A stretch of DNA of 64,000 nucleotides. It comes from Mobilicoccus massiliensis. Its GTDB lineage: Bacteria > Actinomycetota > Actinomycetes > Actinomycetales > Dermatophilaceae. The translations under genes and the position numbers were made by a program. Shown one piece after another: positions 1 to 9,029 of this stretch (within the stretch, counting starts at the first letter, position 1; each line of letters starts with the position of its first letter). The notes beneath the pieces are model-generated. The model was not told the DNA's origin and did not search any database. It saw only the letters and a list, made by a program, of their open reading frames with translations. The DNA is taken from NCBI RefSeq assembly GCF_000826525.2, contig NZ_LN651330.1:124001-188000 (forward strand). The letters are read 5' to 3'.

Positions 1-654
1 GGTGCCGTTGGCCCCGCCTCGGTGGTGGGCGAGGGTCAGGCCGCGGACAGGCTGCACCTCGCTGCCTACGTAACTCCGCTTCCAACCCGTGGCGCTCGTC
101 GGCGCGGGAAAGACCGTGGCGTCGGCGTAGAGGGTCACCGAGCGCAGCCCCTGAGCGCGCAGGCTCGCGGCGGTGCGCTGGGCGAGCGTGCTCAACTTCG
201 AGGCCGTCAGCGAGGGATCTCCCGCGCCCTTGAGGTAGACGTTCGTCGGAACCGCGGAGCTCTGATAACTGCGGGTCACGAGCTGGGTGTTCGGCGACGT
301 CGACGAGAGCACGGTGATCGCGGTCATGACCTTCTGCGTCGACGCCGGCATGCGGGTCGTGCCGGTGCGGCTGGACCACAGCGTGGCGCCGGTGGACTCG
401 TCGAGCACGAGGCCGGAGAATCCGCTGCCCAGGTAACGGCTCTGCGCGCCGGTCCGCAGGCGGGAGGTCATCGCCTTCGTCGCCGTGGCGGAGGCGGGGC
501 TGGTCCTCGCTCGTGACGCGGTGGTGGCAGAGGTGGCCGCCGCCGTGGAGGCGGCGGCCGCGGACGCGCCGTGGGCGACCGGGGCGGTGGCGAGGGTGGG
601 GACGGAGAGGGTGGTCGCCGCGACGGCGGCCGTGACGCAGGTGCGCAGACGCAT
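1..654 (-). CDS. dacB: D-alanyl-D-alanine carboxypeptidase/endopeptidase (PBP4/S13 family), 3' end outside window
   Basis: Exported penicillin-binding protein that would trim or cleave peptidoglycan stem peptides outside the membrane. The frame is open from an ATG at 654 to the window edge (218 codons seen). The first ~30 residues form a signal peptide (MRLRTCVTAAVAATTLSV, then an AHGASA cleavage-like site), followed by an Ala/Thr/Ser-rich linker. The segment RMPASTQKVMTAITVL holds the SxxK catalytic motif (Ser105, Lys108) in the setting typical of S13 enzymes; the later SxN and KTG motifs lie beyond the edge. A GAGGA ribosome-binding site precedes the ATG. It is divergent from dcd. The family call is firm. 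The choice of dacB rather than another S13 paralog is inference. Confidence 0.85.
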   Translation of the reverse strand, partial: MRLRTCVTAAVAATTLSVPTLATAPVAHGASAAAASTAAATSATTASRARTSPASATATKAMTSRLRTGAQSRYLGSGFSGLVLDESTGATLWSSRTGTTRMPASTQKVMTAITVLSSTSPNTQLVTRSYQSSAVPTNVYLKGAGDPSLTASKLSTLAQRTAASLRAQGLRSVTLYADATVFPAPTSATGWKRSYVGSEVQPVRGLTLAHHRGGANGT

Positions 655-888
655 GGATTTCCTCGGATGCTCGCTGGGACGAAACGCGAGACCCCCTGCG
701 TCACAACGATCGTCACGTGGACGAGACCTTTTCGTGATGCACTCGCAGCCCCCTCTTCGGCCGCGGGGGTGCCCGGCTTGAGCAATCCGGGGCCTTTGCC
801 TGCTCACAGTGATCCGCCGCGCACCTGCAGCGGACGCCCTCGTCCACCCTCGACGAGGACCTCCGCAGGGCCGCGGGACAGGTAGCGT

Positions 889-1470
889 GTGTCCGTGCTG
901 CTCTCCGATCGTGACATCAAGGCCCAGGTGGACGCCGGGCGCGTACGCCTCGACCCCTACGACGCGGGCATGGTGCAGCCCTCGAGTATCGACGTGCGTC
1001 TCGACCGCTTCTTCCGGCTGTTCGACAACCACAAGTACCCCTACATCGACCCCGCCGAGGAGCAGCCCGACCTCACGCGACTCGTCGAGGTCGAGCACGG
1101 TGAGGCGTTCGTGTTGCACCCGGGGGAGTTCGTGCTCGGGTCGACCTACGAGAACGTGTGCCTGCCCGATGACGTGGCCGCGCGCGTCGAGGGCAAGTCC
1201 TCCCTCGGCCGGCTCGGGCTGCTCACGCACGCGACGGCCGGATTCGTCGACCCCGGGTTCGACGGTCACGTCACCCTCGAGCTGAGCAACGTCGCCACCC
1301 TGCCCATCAAGCTCTACCCGGGCATGAAGATCGGCCAGCTCTGCTTCTTCCAGCTGTCGTCCGCGGCCGAACACCCCTACGGCAGTGCGGTGTACGGCTC
1401 GCACTACCAGGGCCAGCGGGGACCCACGGCGAGCCGGTCGTTCGCCGGGTTCACCTGCATCGAGGTCTAG
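889..1470 (+). CDS. dcd: dCTP deaminase, probably the bifunctional dCTP deaminase/dUTPase type
   Basis: Cytosolic nucleotide enzyme converting dCTP to dUTP, and in the actinobacterial type probably on to dUMP, feeding dTMP synthesis. The 193-residue product carries the family blocks [53 protein letters not shown] and YQGQRGPT. Length and motifs match the mycobacterial bifunctional enzyme, so bifunctionality is inferred from family. The GTG at 889 has an AGG-type ribosome-binding site about 7 nt upstream. A GTG at 895 would give the more usual VLLSDRDI N-terminus and cannot be excluded. The alpha/beta hydrolase follows 10 nt downstream and may be co-transcribed. Confidence 0.95.
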   Translation: MSVLLSDRDIKAQVDAGRVRLDPYDAGMVQPSSIDVRLDRFFRLFDNHKYPYIDPAEEQPDLTRLVEVEHGEAFVLHPGEFVLGSTYENVCLPDDVAARVEGKSSLGRLGLLTHATAGFVDPGFDGHVTLELSNVATLPIKLYPGMKIGQLCFFQLSSAAEHPYGSAVYGSHYQGQRGPTASRSFAGFTCIEV

Positions 1471-1480
1471 GCGACGCGCG

Positions 1481-2167
1481 ATGGCCCGCATCGTCCGGCG
1501 TCGTCCGCTCACCCGCGCGCGGCACACCGTCGAACGCGGACGGCGGCCCGTCGAGGCAGCCGTCGTCATGCTCCACGGCGGCCCGGAGCGCGGCTTTCGC
1601 GAGACCCCCAGGTGGAGCGCTCCCTACCTGCGCCTTCGCCCGTTCGGCCGCCGGATCCGTGAGCTGTCCGACGACCGCATCGCCATCGTGCGCGTGCAGC
1701 ACACCCAGACGGGCTGGAACGGCGGCGAGCGCACGACCCTCGCCCAGGCCCGCCTCGTGCTCGCCGACCTCACCGAGCGGCGCCCCGACCTCACGATCGG
1801 ACTCCTCGGACACTCCCTGGGAGGCCGCACCGCCCTCGCCGCCGCCGATCACGACAAGGTGCGCAGCGTCGTCGCCCTCGCTCCGTGGGTCACCCCGTAC
1901 GACGACGTGGAGCACCTCGTCGGCTGCGACGTCCTCGTCGTCCAGGGAGAGCGTGATCGCGTGTGCCCGCCGCGGGATTCGGAGGCCTTCGTCGCTCGGC
2001 TGCGCGCCGCCGGAGGGTCGGTGGAGTACGCGCCCCTCGCCGGCTGTGGACACGCGATGATCCGGCGCGCCGGCCTGTGGCACGAGCTCGCGGCGTCGTT
2101 CCTCGTACGCACGCTGCTGGCGCCGGAGTCGCCTCTCGAGCCCCCGCCGGAATCCTCTCGTCACTGA
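1481..2167 (+). CDS. Alpha/beta-fold hydrolase of unknown substrate
   Basis: A 228-residue cytosolic hydrolase-fold protein. It begins with an Arg-rich stretch, then VEAAVVMLHGG (oxyanion-hole region). The nucleophile elbow is GLLGHSLGGR (G-x-S-x-G), the acid is probably the Asp of VVQGERDRVCPP, and the His is in GCGHAMI. The order and spacing of Ser, Asp and His fit a functional catalytic triad. The ATG at 1481, ten nt after dcd, is chosen because upstream codons in this frame overlap dcd. The substrate cannot be told from sequence; the short cap region suggests a small esterase- or lysophospholipase-like enzyme. Confidence 0.8.
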   Translation: MARIVRRRPLTRARHTVERGRRPVEAAVVMLHGGPERGFRETPRWSAPYLRLRPFGRRIRELSDDRIAIVRVQHTQTGWNGGERTTLAQARLVLADLTERRPDLTIGLLGHSLGGRTALAAADHDKVRSVVALAPWVTPYDDVEHLVGCDVLVVQGERDRVCPPRDSEAFVARLRAAGGSVEYAPLAGCGHAMIRRAGLWHELAASFLVRTLLAPESPLEPPPESSRH

Positions 2168-2266
2168 GCCGGATTCATGTCGCTCTCGGCCGGCCACGCT
2201 CATCGGATGCGGTCAGTGGCCTGTCAGAACGGGCAGTTGTCGGTGGTGGCCGTTACGTTGGGGCGC

Positions 2267-3361
2267 ATGATCCGGTTCGACCGCGTCACCAAGACGTATC
2301 CGGGCGGCACGGTCGCCGTCGACGACCTGACGCTCGAGGTGCCGCGTGGCCGCATCACGGTGCTCGTCGGCCCGTCCGGCTGTGGCAAGACCACCTCGCT
2401 GCGCATGGTGAACCGCATGATCGAGCCCACCTCGGGAACGATCTACCTCGACGGCGTCGACACCGCCACGATCCCGCCCACCGAGTTGCGGCGCGGCATC
2501 GGCTACGTCATCCAGCAGGGCGGGTTGTTCCCGCACCGCACGGTCGAGCAGAACGTCATGACGGTGCCCAGGCTGCTCGGGTGGTCCACGGCCAAGGCGC
2601 GAGAGCGCGCCCGCGAGTTGCTCGAGGTCGTCGGCCTCGCGCCCGAGCTGGGCCGGCGCTACCCGGGGCAGCTCTCCGGCGGTCAGCAGCAACGCGTCGG
2701 TGTGGCGCGCGCCCTCGCCGCCGACCCGCCCGTCCTGCTCATGGACGAGCCGTTCAGCGCCGTCGACCCCGTGGTGCGCGAGGGCCTGCAGGACGAGCTC
2801 CTCACCCTGCAGGCACGGCTGCAGAAGACGATCCTGTTGGTCACCCACGACATCGACGAGGCCGTCAAGCTCGGCAACGAGGTCGCCGTCCTGCGCGTCG
2901 GCGGGCGCCTCGCCCAGGTCGACCCACCCGCGCGACTGCTCGCCGAGCCCGCCGACGACTTCGTCGCCTCGTTCGTCGGGCGCGATCGCGGCTACCGCTC
3001 GCTGGCGTTCCAGGGGGCGCAGGTGCAGATCCACCCCGAGCGCGCCGTGCGCGTCGGCGACGCCCTCGACGGCTCCGGTTGGCAGCTCGTCGTCGACGAC
3101 GCCGGCAGACCCCTGGGCTGGATCGACTCCGATCACGAGGGCATCGCCTCGGCCGACGACCTGCGTCTGGGCGGCACCCTCGCCCGGCAGGACGGCACCC
3201 TGCGCGCCTACCTTGACGCAGCCCTGTCCTCGCCCAGCCGCCGCGGTGTCGTCGTCGACGACGACGGTGTGCTCGTCGGCATCGTGCGTCCCGCAGAAGT
3301 GCTCGAGGCCATCGAGGCCGCGGGGCGGGCCGGCGCGGCGGGTTCTCGGGAGCCCGCATGA
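2267..3361 (+). CDS. opuCA: Osmoprotectant (glycine betaine/choline-type) ABC importer, ATPase subunit
   Basis: Energises uptake of quaternary-ammonium compatible solutes at the inner face of the membrane. The 364-residue product has Walker A GPSGCGKT (35-42), the Q-loop region VIQQGGLF, signature LSGGQQQR (136-143), Walker B VLLMDEP (156-162) and the H-loop in LLVTHDIDEA. The last ~100 residues (VGDALDGSGWQL to the end) look like a tandem CBS module, the ionic-strength or nucleotide sensor of OpuA/OpuC ATPases. The ATG at 2267 starts the conserved MIRFDRVTKTYPGG. Its stop overlaps the next ATG (ATGA), so it is translationally coupled to the permease. Confidence 0.92.
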   Translation: MIRFDRVTKTYPGGTVAVDDLTLEVPRGRITVLVGPSGCGKTTSLRMVNRMIEPTSGTIYLDGVDTATIPPTELRRGIGYVIQQGGLFPHRTVEQNVMTVPRLLGWSTAKARERARELLEVVGLAPELGRRYPGQLSGGQQQRVGVARALAADPPVLLMDEPFSAVDPVVREGLQDELLTLQARLQKTILLVTHDIDEAVKLGNEVAVLRVGGRLAQVDPPARLLAEPADDFVASFVGRDRGYRSLAFQGAQVQIHPERAVRVGDALDGSGWQLVVDDAGRPLGWIDSDHEGIASADDLRLGGTLARQDGTLRAYLDAALSSPSRRGVVVDDDGVLVGIVRPAEVLEAIEAAGRAGAAGSREPA

Positions 3362-4002
3362 CCTGGTTGCCCGAGAACATCGACACGGTCGGCAGTCTCG
3401 CCCTCGCACACTCCTACCTCGCGGGCCTGCCACTGCTGTTCGGGCTGCTGCTCGCACTGCCGCTCGGCTGGGCCGCGCACCGATGGGAACGGGTGCGTCC
3501 CATCGTCGTCGTCGGCACCGGGTTGCTCTACACGATCCCCTCGCTCGCGCTGTTCGTCCTCATGCCGCTCGTCCTCGGCACGAAGATCCTCGCGCCCGAG
3601 AACGTGCTCGTCGCCATGACGATCTACACCGTCGCTCTCCTCGTGCGTACCGTCGCAGACGGCCTCGACTCGGTGCCCGACAACGTGGCCGCCGCCGCCA
3701 CGGCGATGGGGTACGGCCAGGTGGCGCGCACGCTGCGCATCGACCTCCCGCTCGCCGTTCCCGTCATCGCCGCCGGTCTGCGCGTCGCGGCCGTGAGCAA
3801 CGTGAGCATCGTCAGCATCGCCTCGCTCATCGGCGTCGCCCAACTCGGCAACCTCCTCACCGACGGCTACGGGCGCGCGTTCCCCGAGGTGCTCTGGGTC
3901 GGCATCCTCGCGTGCGTCCTCCTCGCCCTGCTCTTCGACGTCGTCATCGTCGTTCTCGCCCGGGTGCTCACGCCGTGGACGCGCGCCGGGAGGCCGGCAT
4001 GA
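3358..4002 (+). CDS. opuCB: Osmoprotectant ABC importer, first permease subunit
   Basis: Integral membrane half of the importer, 214 residues, with about five to six hydrophobic helices. The binding-protein-dependent permease EAA loop is recognisable around AAAATAMGYGQVARTLRIDLP, where it would contact the ATPase. It overlaps opuCA by 4 nt upstream and the second permease by 4 nt downstream (ATGA). Two permeases, one ATPase with CBS domains and one lipoprotein is the OpuC/OpuB arrangement of Gram-positive bacteria. Confidence 0.92.
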   Translation: MTWLPENIDTVGSLALAHSYLAGLPLLFGLLLALPLGWAAHRWERVRPIVVVGTGLLYTIPSLALFVLMPLVLGTKILAPENVLVAMTIYTVALLVRTVADGLDSVPDNVAAAATAMGYGQVARTLRIDLPLAVPVIAAGLRVAAVSNVSIVSIASLIGVAQLGNLLTDGYGRAFPEVLWVGILACVLLALLFDVVIVVLARVLTPWTRAGRPA

Positions 4003-4814
4003 TCGACCGCCTCATCGCCTGGTTCACCGACCCGCTCAACTGGTCGGGATCCGACGGCATCCTCACGCGGGTGGGCGAGCACGTCGTGTACTCCGTGATC
4101 GTCGTCCTCGTCGCTGCCCTCATCGCCGTCCCGGCCGGGCTGCTCATCGGCCACACCGGCAGGGGTCGCTGGCTCATCAGCTCCACCAACGCGGCCCGCG
4201 CCGTTCCGAGCCTGGGGCTGCTCTTCGCGGTCGCGCTGTGGCTCGGCCCCCGACTGGAGTCCGACCTCGCGTTCGTCCTGCCCAGCCTCATCGTGCTCGT
4301 CATCCTCGCGATGCCGCCGCTGCTCTCCGGGGCCTACGCCGGCGTCGAGGCCGTCGATCCCGCCGCACGCGACGCCGCCTACGGCGTGGGCATGACCTCG
4401 CGCCAGGTCCTGCTCGGCGTCGAACTACCCTGCGCCACCCCGCTACTCATGTCGGGTCTGCGCAGCGCCACCCTCCAGGTCGTCGCCACCGCCACCATCG
4501 CCTCCTACATCAGCCTCGGCGGCCTCGGCCGCTTCCTCATCGACGGCCTCGCCTCCGCCGACTACGCCCAGGTCGCCGGCGGCGCGCTGCTCGTCGCGCT
4601 CCTCGCCCTCCTCGTCGACGGCGTCCTCGCCCTCGTCCAGCGCTTCGTCACCTCTCCAGGGCTGCGACTCGACTCCGGCCGAGCCGCCGGGGGGAAGGAG
4701 CCGGAGAACGGCGACGAGACCGACGTCGCCTCCCGCCGGGCCGCCGCCGAGACCGACGCGCCCGCAGACGCCCTCACCAGCCACCGGTCGAGCATCGACC
4801 GCCCCGTCCCCTGA
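3999..4814 (+). CDS. opuCD: Osmoprotectant ABC importer, second permease subunit
   Basis: Second transmembrane subunit, 271 residues, homologous to opuCB. Its EAA loop lies around DAAYGVGMTSRQVLLGVELP. The hydrophobic core ends near residue 225. The last ~45 residues are a hydrophilic tail rich in Glu, Arg, Ala and Asp (AGGKEPENGDETDV and onward), which is longer than usual for this family; its role is unknown. It is translationally coupled to opuCB through ATGA. The binding protein follows 41 nt downstream. Confidence 0.9.
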   Translation: MIDRLIAWFTDPLNWSGSDGILTRVGEHVVYSVIVVLVAALIAVPAGLLIGHTGRGRWLISSTNAARAVPSLGLLFAVALWLGPRLESDLAFVLPSLIVLVILAMPPLLSGAYAGVEAVDPAARDAAYGVGMTSRQVLLGVELPCATPLLMSGLRSATLQVVATATIASYISLGGLGRFLIDGLASADYAQVAGGALLVALLALLVDGVLALVQRFVTSPGLRLDSGRAAGGKEPENGDETDVASRRAAAETDAPADALTSHRSSIDRPVP

Positions 4815-4855
4815 GTTTCCACCGCAGGTATCCCACCGGCAGAAAGGCCACGACA

Positions 4856-5785
4856 GTGACCATCCGCACCCGCACCGGCCTCGCGGTCGCCCTCGCCGCG
4901 ACCCTCTCCCTCGCTGCCTGCGGCGGCGGAGGCGACCCGCTGAACAACCAGCCCGCCTCAGGCGGCGGTGGCACCGCCGCGGCCGGCACGGTCACCGTCG
5001 GCTCCGCCGACTTCTCCGAGTCCAAGCTGCTCGCACAGATCTACACCGGCGCGCTCAAGGCCAAGGGCGTCAAGGTCAACGAGCCCCGCCTCGGCATCGG
5101 CGCCCGCGAGACCTACCTCAAGGGCCTCACCGACGGCTCCATCAACGTCCTGCCCGAGTACACCGGCGCCCTCACGTCGTACTACGACAAGAACTACTCC
5201 GGCACCGACCCCAACGAGGTGTACGAGCACCTCAAGACCGTTCTGCCCCAGGGCGTCACCGTGCTCGACCCCAGCACCGCCGAGAACAACGACTCCATCA
5301 CCGTCACCAAGGCCACCGCCGAGGCCAAGTCGCTGCGCACGCTGAGCGACCTCGCCAAGGTCTCCGGCGACCTCACCCTCGGCGCCCCCGCCGAGTTCAA
5401 GGAGCGCACCCAGGGCATCCCCGGCCTCGAGAAGACCTACGGCATCACGTTCAAGCAGTTCCGTCCCCTCAACGGCCAGGCCCTCATCCAGGCCCTCACC
5501 AACGGTCAGGTCGACGCCGCGAACGTCTTCACCACCGACCCCGCGTTCACCCAGCACGAGATCGTCGCCCTCGAGGACGACAAGGGGCTCTTCGGCAGCC
5601 AGAACGTCGTCCCCCTCGTCTCCTCCGACGTCGCCCAGAACAAGGAGGCCGTCGCCGCCCTCAACGGCGTCTCCAAGGCCCTCACCACCAAGGACCTCCA
5701 GCAGATGCTCACCCAGGTCGACGTCCAGCACGCCGACCCCGCCCAGGTCGCCGACGATTTCCTCAAGAGCCGCAACCTCGGCTGA
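4856..5785 (+). CDS. opuCC: Osmoprotectant-binding lipoprotein (OpuAC family)
   Basis: Extracellular solute receptor that hands substrate to the two permeases. The 309-residue product starts with a lipoprotein signal peptide (TRTGLAVALAATLSLAAC), with the lipobox Cys at residue 22, then a Gly/Ala-rich linker. The mature domain has the family signature VTVGSADFSESKLLAQIYTG and ends LKSRNLG. A GTG start at 4856 is preceded by AGAAAGG at a normal distance and gives the correct lipobox position. It is the last gene of the operon. No terminator with a T-run follows; instead there is the long inverted repeat at 5835-5938. Confidence 0.93.
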   Translation: MTIRTRTGLAVALAATLSLAACGGGGDPLNNQPASGGGGTAAAGTVTVGSADFSESKLLAQIYTGALKAKGVKVNEPRLGIGARETYLKGLTDGSINVLPEYTGALTSYYDKNYSGTDPNEVYEHLKTVLPQGVTVLDPSTAENNDSITVTKATAEAKSLRTLSDLAKVSGDLTLGAPAEFKERTQGIPGLEKTYGITFKQFRPLNGQALIQALTNGQVDAANVFTTDPAFTQHEIVALEDDKGLFGSQNVVPLVSSDVAQNKEAVAALNGVSKALTTKDLQQMLTQVDVQHADPAQVADDFLKSRNLG

Positions 5786-5834
5786 CCTCGGTCTCGTGGG
5801 TCGGCCGGCCTGGGTTTCGTAAGGCTGGTCGCGT

Positions 5835-5938
5835 GGGTGGGCCGAGGGGCGCGGCGCCTACCATCCGCAGCACCTCCGCTAGCGCTCCGGTGCTGCTCCC
5901 GCCAGGCCCAGCCAGTCGCCGCGTCCCTCGGCCCACCC
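5835..5938. repeat. Long nested inverted repeat downstream of the osmoprotectant operon
   Basis: Arms 5835-5856 and 5917-5938 are inverted copies matching at 21 of 22 positions. Inside the loop a second inverted repeat, GCAGCACC (5867-5874) and GGTGCTGC (5889-5896), surrounds the palindrome AGCGCT. The whole can fold as a hairpin on a stem. It lies in the gene-free stretch 5786-6182, where no reading frame or RNA gene is otherwise visible. It could end transcription of the opuC operon, but the arms are unusually long and no T-run follows. Confidence 0.7.
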
Positions 5939-6182
5939 CCGCCGGGTTGGCGCGGGTGGGCTCGGGGAGCGCCGTTCTCGTGTGATCCCCGCGAGCGGCC
6001 GGTCCTCGCGGGCTGGTGCGGGTCCGCTTCGTGACCCGTTGCGCTGCTCTCGGTTCGGTGTCTCGCGCGTCGTTTCTCCGCTGGGAGGCTCATCTCTGGG
6101 GAGGCCGAGGTGGATTCTGGAAGCCGCGGTGCGGACCCTTCGCCCTCTTGCGGGTCGTCCTGGGGTGCCGTAGGCAGGGGGC

Positions 6183-6926
6183 ATGAACGAGATGCTGACG
6201 ATCACGACCGACGCGGGGCAGGCCGAGGCCTACCTCACCCGACCCGACGACCAGCGCCGTCCCGGCGTCCTGTTCTTCATGGACGCGATCGGGGTGCGTG
6301 AGCGGACCAAGCAGATGGCCGACCGCATCGCCTCCTGGGGTTACGTCGTGCTCATGCCCAACGTGTTCTACCGCGAGGGCACGGCGGACGAGCTGAAGCC
6401 CGAGATGGACCTCACCGATCCCGAGCAGCGCGCGAAGTTCGGCGAGATCAGCGCGCCCCGGGTCAAGGCGTACACCCCCGACCTGGCGAATCCCGACACC
6501 GAGCGCTGGTTCGACACGTTGTCGCAGTACGCGACGACGCCCTACGGCACCGTCGGGTTCTGCATGGGGGCGCGACTCGCGATCCGCGCCGCGGCGCTGC
6601 GGCCCGACGAGGTGGCCGCCGTCGCCGGGTTCCACGGCGCGAACCTCGTAGAGGAGGCCTCCGACAGCCCGCACCGCCTCGTCTCGGACACGAAGGCCGA
6701 GTACCTGTTCGGGCACGCCGACAACGACAAGCTCAACGGCGCCGACGCGATCGCCGAACTCGAACGCAGCCTCGACGCCGCCGGCCTCACGTACACGAGC
6801 GACGTCTACCCCGACGCCCCGCACGGATACACGATGTCCGACACCTCGAGCTACCAGGAGGCGGGGGAGAAGAAGGCGTTCGGAGAGCTCGAGGCGTTCT
6901 TCGCCCGCACCCTCGGCGCACACTGA
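6183..6926 (+). CDS. Dienelactone hydrolase family protein
   Basis: A 247-residue alpha/beta hydrolase of the DLH family. The nucleophile elbow is GFCMGAR, with Cys instead of Ser as usual for dienelactone hydrolases. The acid is in LFGHADNDKL and the His in YPDAPHGYTM. AGG-rich bases (gcaggggg) lie just before the ATG. The gene is monocistronic. The physiological substrate is unknown; members range from true dienelactone hydrolases to general carboxylesterases. Confidence 0.88.
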   Translation: MNEMLTITTDAGQAEAYLTRPDDQRRPGVLFFMDAIGVRERTKQMADRIASWGYVVLMPNVFYREGTADELKPEMDLTDPEQRAKFGEISAPRVKAYTPDLANPDTERWFDTLSQYATTPYGTVGFCMGARLAIRAAALRPDEVAAVAGFHGANLVEEASDSPHRLVSDTKAEYLFGHADNDKLNGADAIAELERSLDAAGLTYTSDVYPDAPHGYTMSDTSSYQEAGEKKAFGELEAFFARTLGAH

Positions 6927-7184
6927 CGCACCCGGCAACGCCGTGGAACCCTCCGGACCAGCTGGCCCGGAGGGCTCCCGCTGGTGAGAGGCCGCATGCC
7001 CGGCGAGTGAGGCGGTCGCGGAAGCGGCGTTCCACTATCGTCGGTGCCAGACGATCCGGCGCCTCGACGACGACCGCCAGTGCACTCCCCGGCCCCCGAA
7101 GGGTTGTCGGAGGCGTCCGCCACACTGACGACATCCGACGCACCCGCCGGCCGCGTCACTCCTTCGACACCAGGGGAGCCTCAC

Positions 7185-9029
7185 GTGCTGACCCGCCTCC
7201 TGCGGCGATTCCTCGCTCCGTACACCGGCCTGCTCGTGTTGGTGTGCGTGTTCCAGCTCGGTCAGACGTTCGCGGCGCTGTGGCTGCCCACGCTCAACGC
7301 CGACATCATCAACAACGGGGTGGCCAAAGGCGACGTCGACTACATCTGGGCCGTGTCCGTGCCGATGTTCCTCGCCTCGTTCATCCAGATCGCGTGTGCG
7401 ATCGGGGCGGTCTGGGCGGGCGCCCGTGCCGCGATGGGCCTCGGGCGCGACGTGCGGGCGCAGCTGCTCGAACGGGTGATGACGTTCTCGGCCCGCGAGA
7501 TCGCCCGCTTCGGCGCCCCGTCGCTAATCACGCGCAACACCAACGACGTGCAGCAGGTGCAGCAGCTCGTCTTCATGGCCTGCATCATGCTCGTCGGCGC
7601 CCCGATCATGATGGTCGGCGGCATCGTCATGGCCTTGCGTGAGGACGCGGGGCTGTCGTGGCTCGTCGCCGTCGCGGTGCCGGTGCTCATGGTCTCGGTG
7701 CTGCTCATCATCCGCCGCATGGTGCCGCTGTTCCGGCAACAGCAGACGCGTCTCGACGCGGTGAACCGGGTCATGCGCGAACAGCTCACCGGGCTCCGGG
7801 TCGTGCGGGCGTTCACGCGCGAGGAGGCCGAACGACGCCGTTTCGGCGCCGCCAACGAAGACCTCACGCAGACGACGCTCGAGGTCGGCCGGCTCATGGT
7901 GCTCATGTTCCCCGTCGTCATGGCGGTGCTGAACTTCTCCACGGTGGCGGTCATCTGGTTCGGCGCGCACCGCGTCAACTCCGGTGGGATGGAGATCGGT
8001 TCGCTGTTCGCCTACCTCACGTATCTCACCCAGATCCTCATGAGCGTCATGATGGCGACGATGGTGGCGACCACGGTCCCTCGCGCCGCCGTCTCGGCCG
8101 AGCGCATCGGTGAGGTGCTGGCCGAGTCGACGAGCGTCGTCGCGCCCACGAACCCGGTCCCGCTCGGCGATCTGCACGGCGAGGTCGAGTTCGACGACGT
8201 GTCGTTCACCTACCCCGGGGCGGAGGAGCCGGTGCTCGACCGGGTCTCGTTCACCGCACGGCCGGGCACGACCACGGCGATCGTCGGCAGCACCGGCTCC
8301 GGCAAGACGACGCTGGTCAAGCTGCTGCCGCGGCTCTTCGACGCCACCGGTGGCTCGGTGCGGCTCGACGGGGTCGACGTGCGCGACATCGACCCCGAGC
8401 AGGTATGGACGCGCGTCGGGCTCGTGCCCCAGAAGCCCTACCTGTTCAGTGGCACGGTCGCCTCCAACCTGCGGTTCGGCCGCCCGGAGGCCACCGACGA
8501 CGAGCTCTGGGCCGCGCTCGAGGTCGCGCAGGCGGCGGGTTTCGTGCGCGCCTACGACGACGGCCTCGATCACCCCATCAGCCAGCGCGGCAGCAACGTC
8601 TCCGGCGGGCAGCGGCAGAGGCTGTGCATCGCCCGCGCGCTCGTCGCCCGCCCCGAGCTGTACCTGTTCGACGACTCGTTCTCGGCCCTCGACGTCGCGA
8701 CCGACGCACGCCTGCGCGCGGCACTCGTGCCGTGGGTGGCCGACGCGACGGTCATCGTCGTCGCCCAACGCGTCTCCACCATCGTCGACGCCGACCAGAT
8801 CGTCGTGCTCGACGCGGGTCGCGTCGTCGGCATCGGCACCCACGACGAGCTCCTCGACACGTGCGAGACGTACCAGCAGATCGTCAGTTCGCAGCTTCGC
8901 GTCTCCGATCTCGACGACGCCGGCGTGCTCGTCGCCGCCGAGCGGTCAACGGGAGCGGTGCAGGGCGGCGGGACGACCCGAGTTCTGCCCGACGACGGTG
9001 GCTCCCACGCCGAGGAGCCCGGGTCATGA
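7185..9029 (+). CDS. Heterodimeric ABC exporter, subunit with degenerate ATP site
   Basis: A 614-residue fused membrane-plus-ATPase half-transporter of the multidrug/lipid exporter type (BmrC-D, TM287/288-like). Six transmembrane helices occupy roughly the first 310 residues. The ATPase has Walker A GSTGSGKT (about 368-375), signature VSGGQRQR and Walker B LYLFDDSFSALD. The catalytic Glu is replaced by Asp497, the hallmark of the non-hydrolysing site in heterodimers. A GTG at 7185 with GGGAG upstream is preferred; the frame is open further upstream but shows no membrane protein character. It overlaps its partner by 4 nt. Confidence 0.9.
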   Translation: MLTRLLRRFLAPYTGLLVLVCVFQLGQTFAALWLPTLNADIINNGVAKGDVDYIWAVSVPMFLASFIQIACAIGAVWAGARAAMGLGRDVRAQLLERVMTFSAREIARFGAPSLITRNTNDVQQVQQLVFMACIMLVGAPIMMVGGIVMALREDAGLSWLVAVAVPVLMVSVLLIIRRMVPLFRQQQTRLDAVNRVMREQLTGLRVVRAFTREEAERRRFGAANEDLTQTTLEVGRLMVLMFPVVMAVLNFSTVAVIWFGAHRVNSGGMEIGSLFAYLTYLTQILMSVMMATMVATTVPRAAVSAERIGEVLAESTSVVAPTNPVPLGDLHGEVEFDDVSFTYPGAEEPVLDRVSFTARPGTTTAIVGSTGSGKTTLVKLLPRLFDATGGSVRLDGVDVRDIDPEQVWTRVGLVPQKPYLFSGTVASNLRFGRPEATDDELWAALEVAQAAGFVRAYDDGLDHPISQRGSNVSGGQRQRLCIARALVARPELYLFDDSFSALDVATDARLRAALVPWVADATVIVVAQRVSTIVDADQIVVLDAGRVVGIGTHDELLDTCETYQQIVSSQLRVSDLDDAGVLVAAERSTGAVQGGGTTRVLPDDGGSHAEEPGS

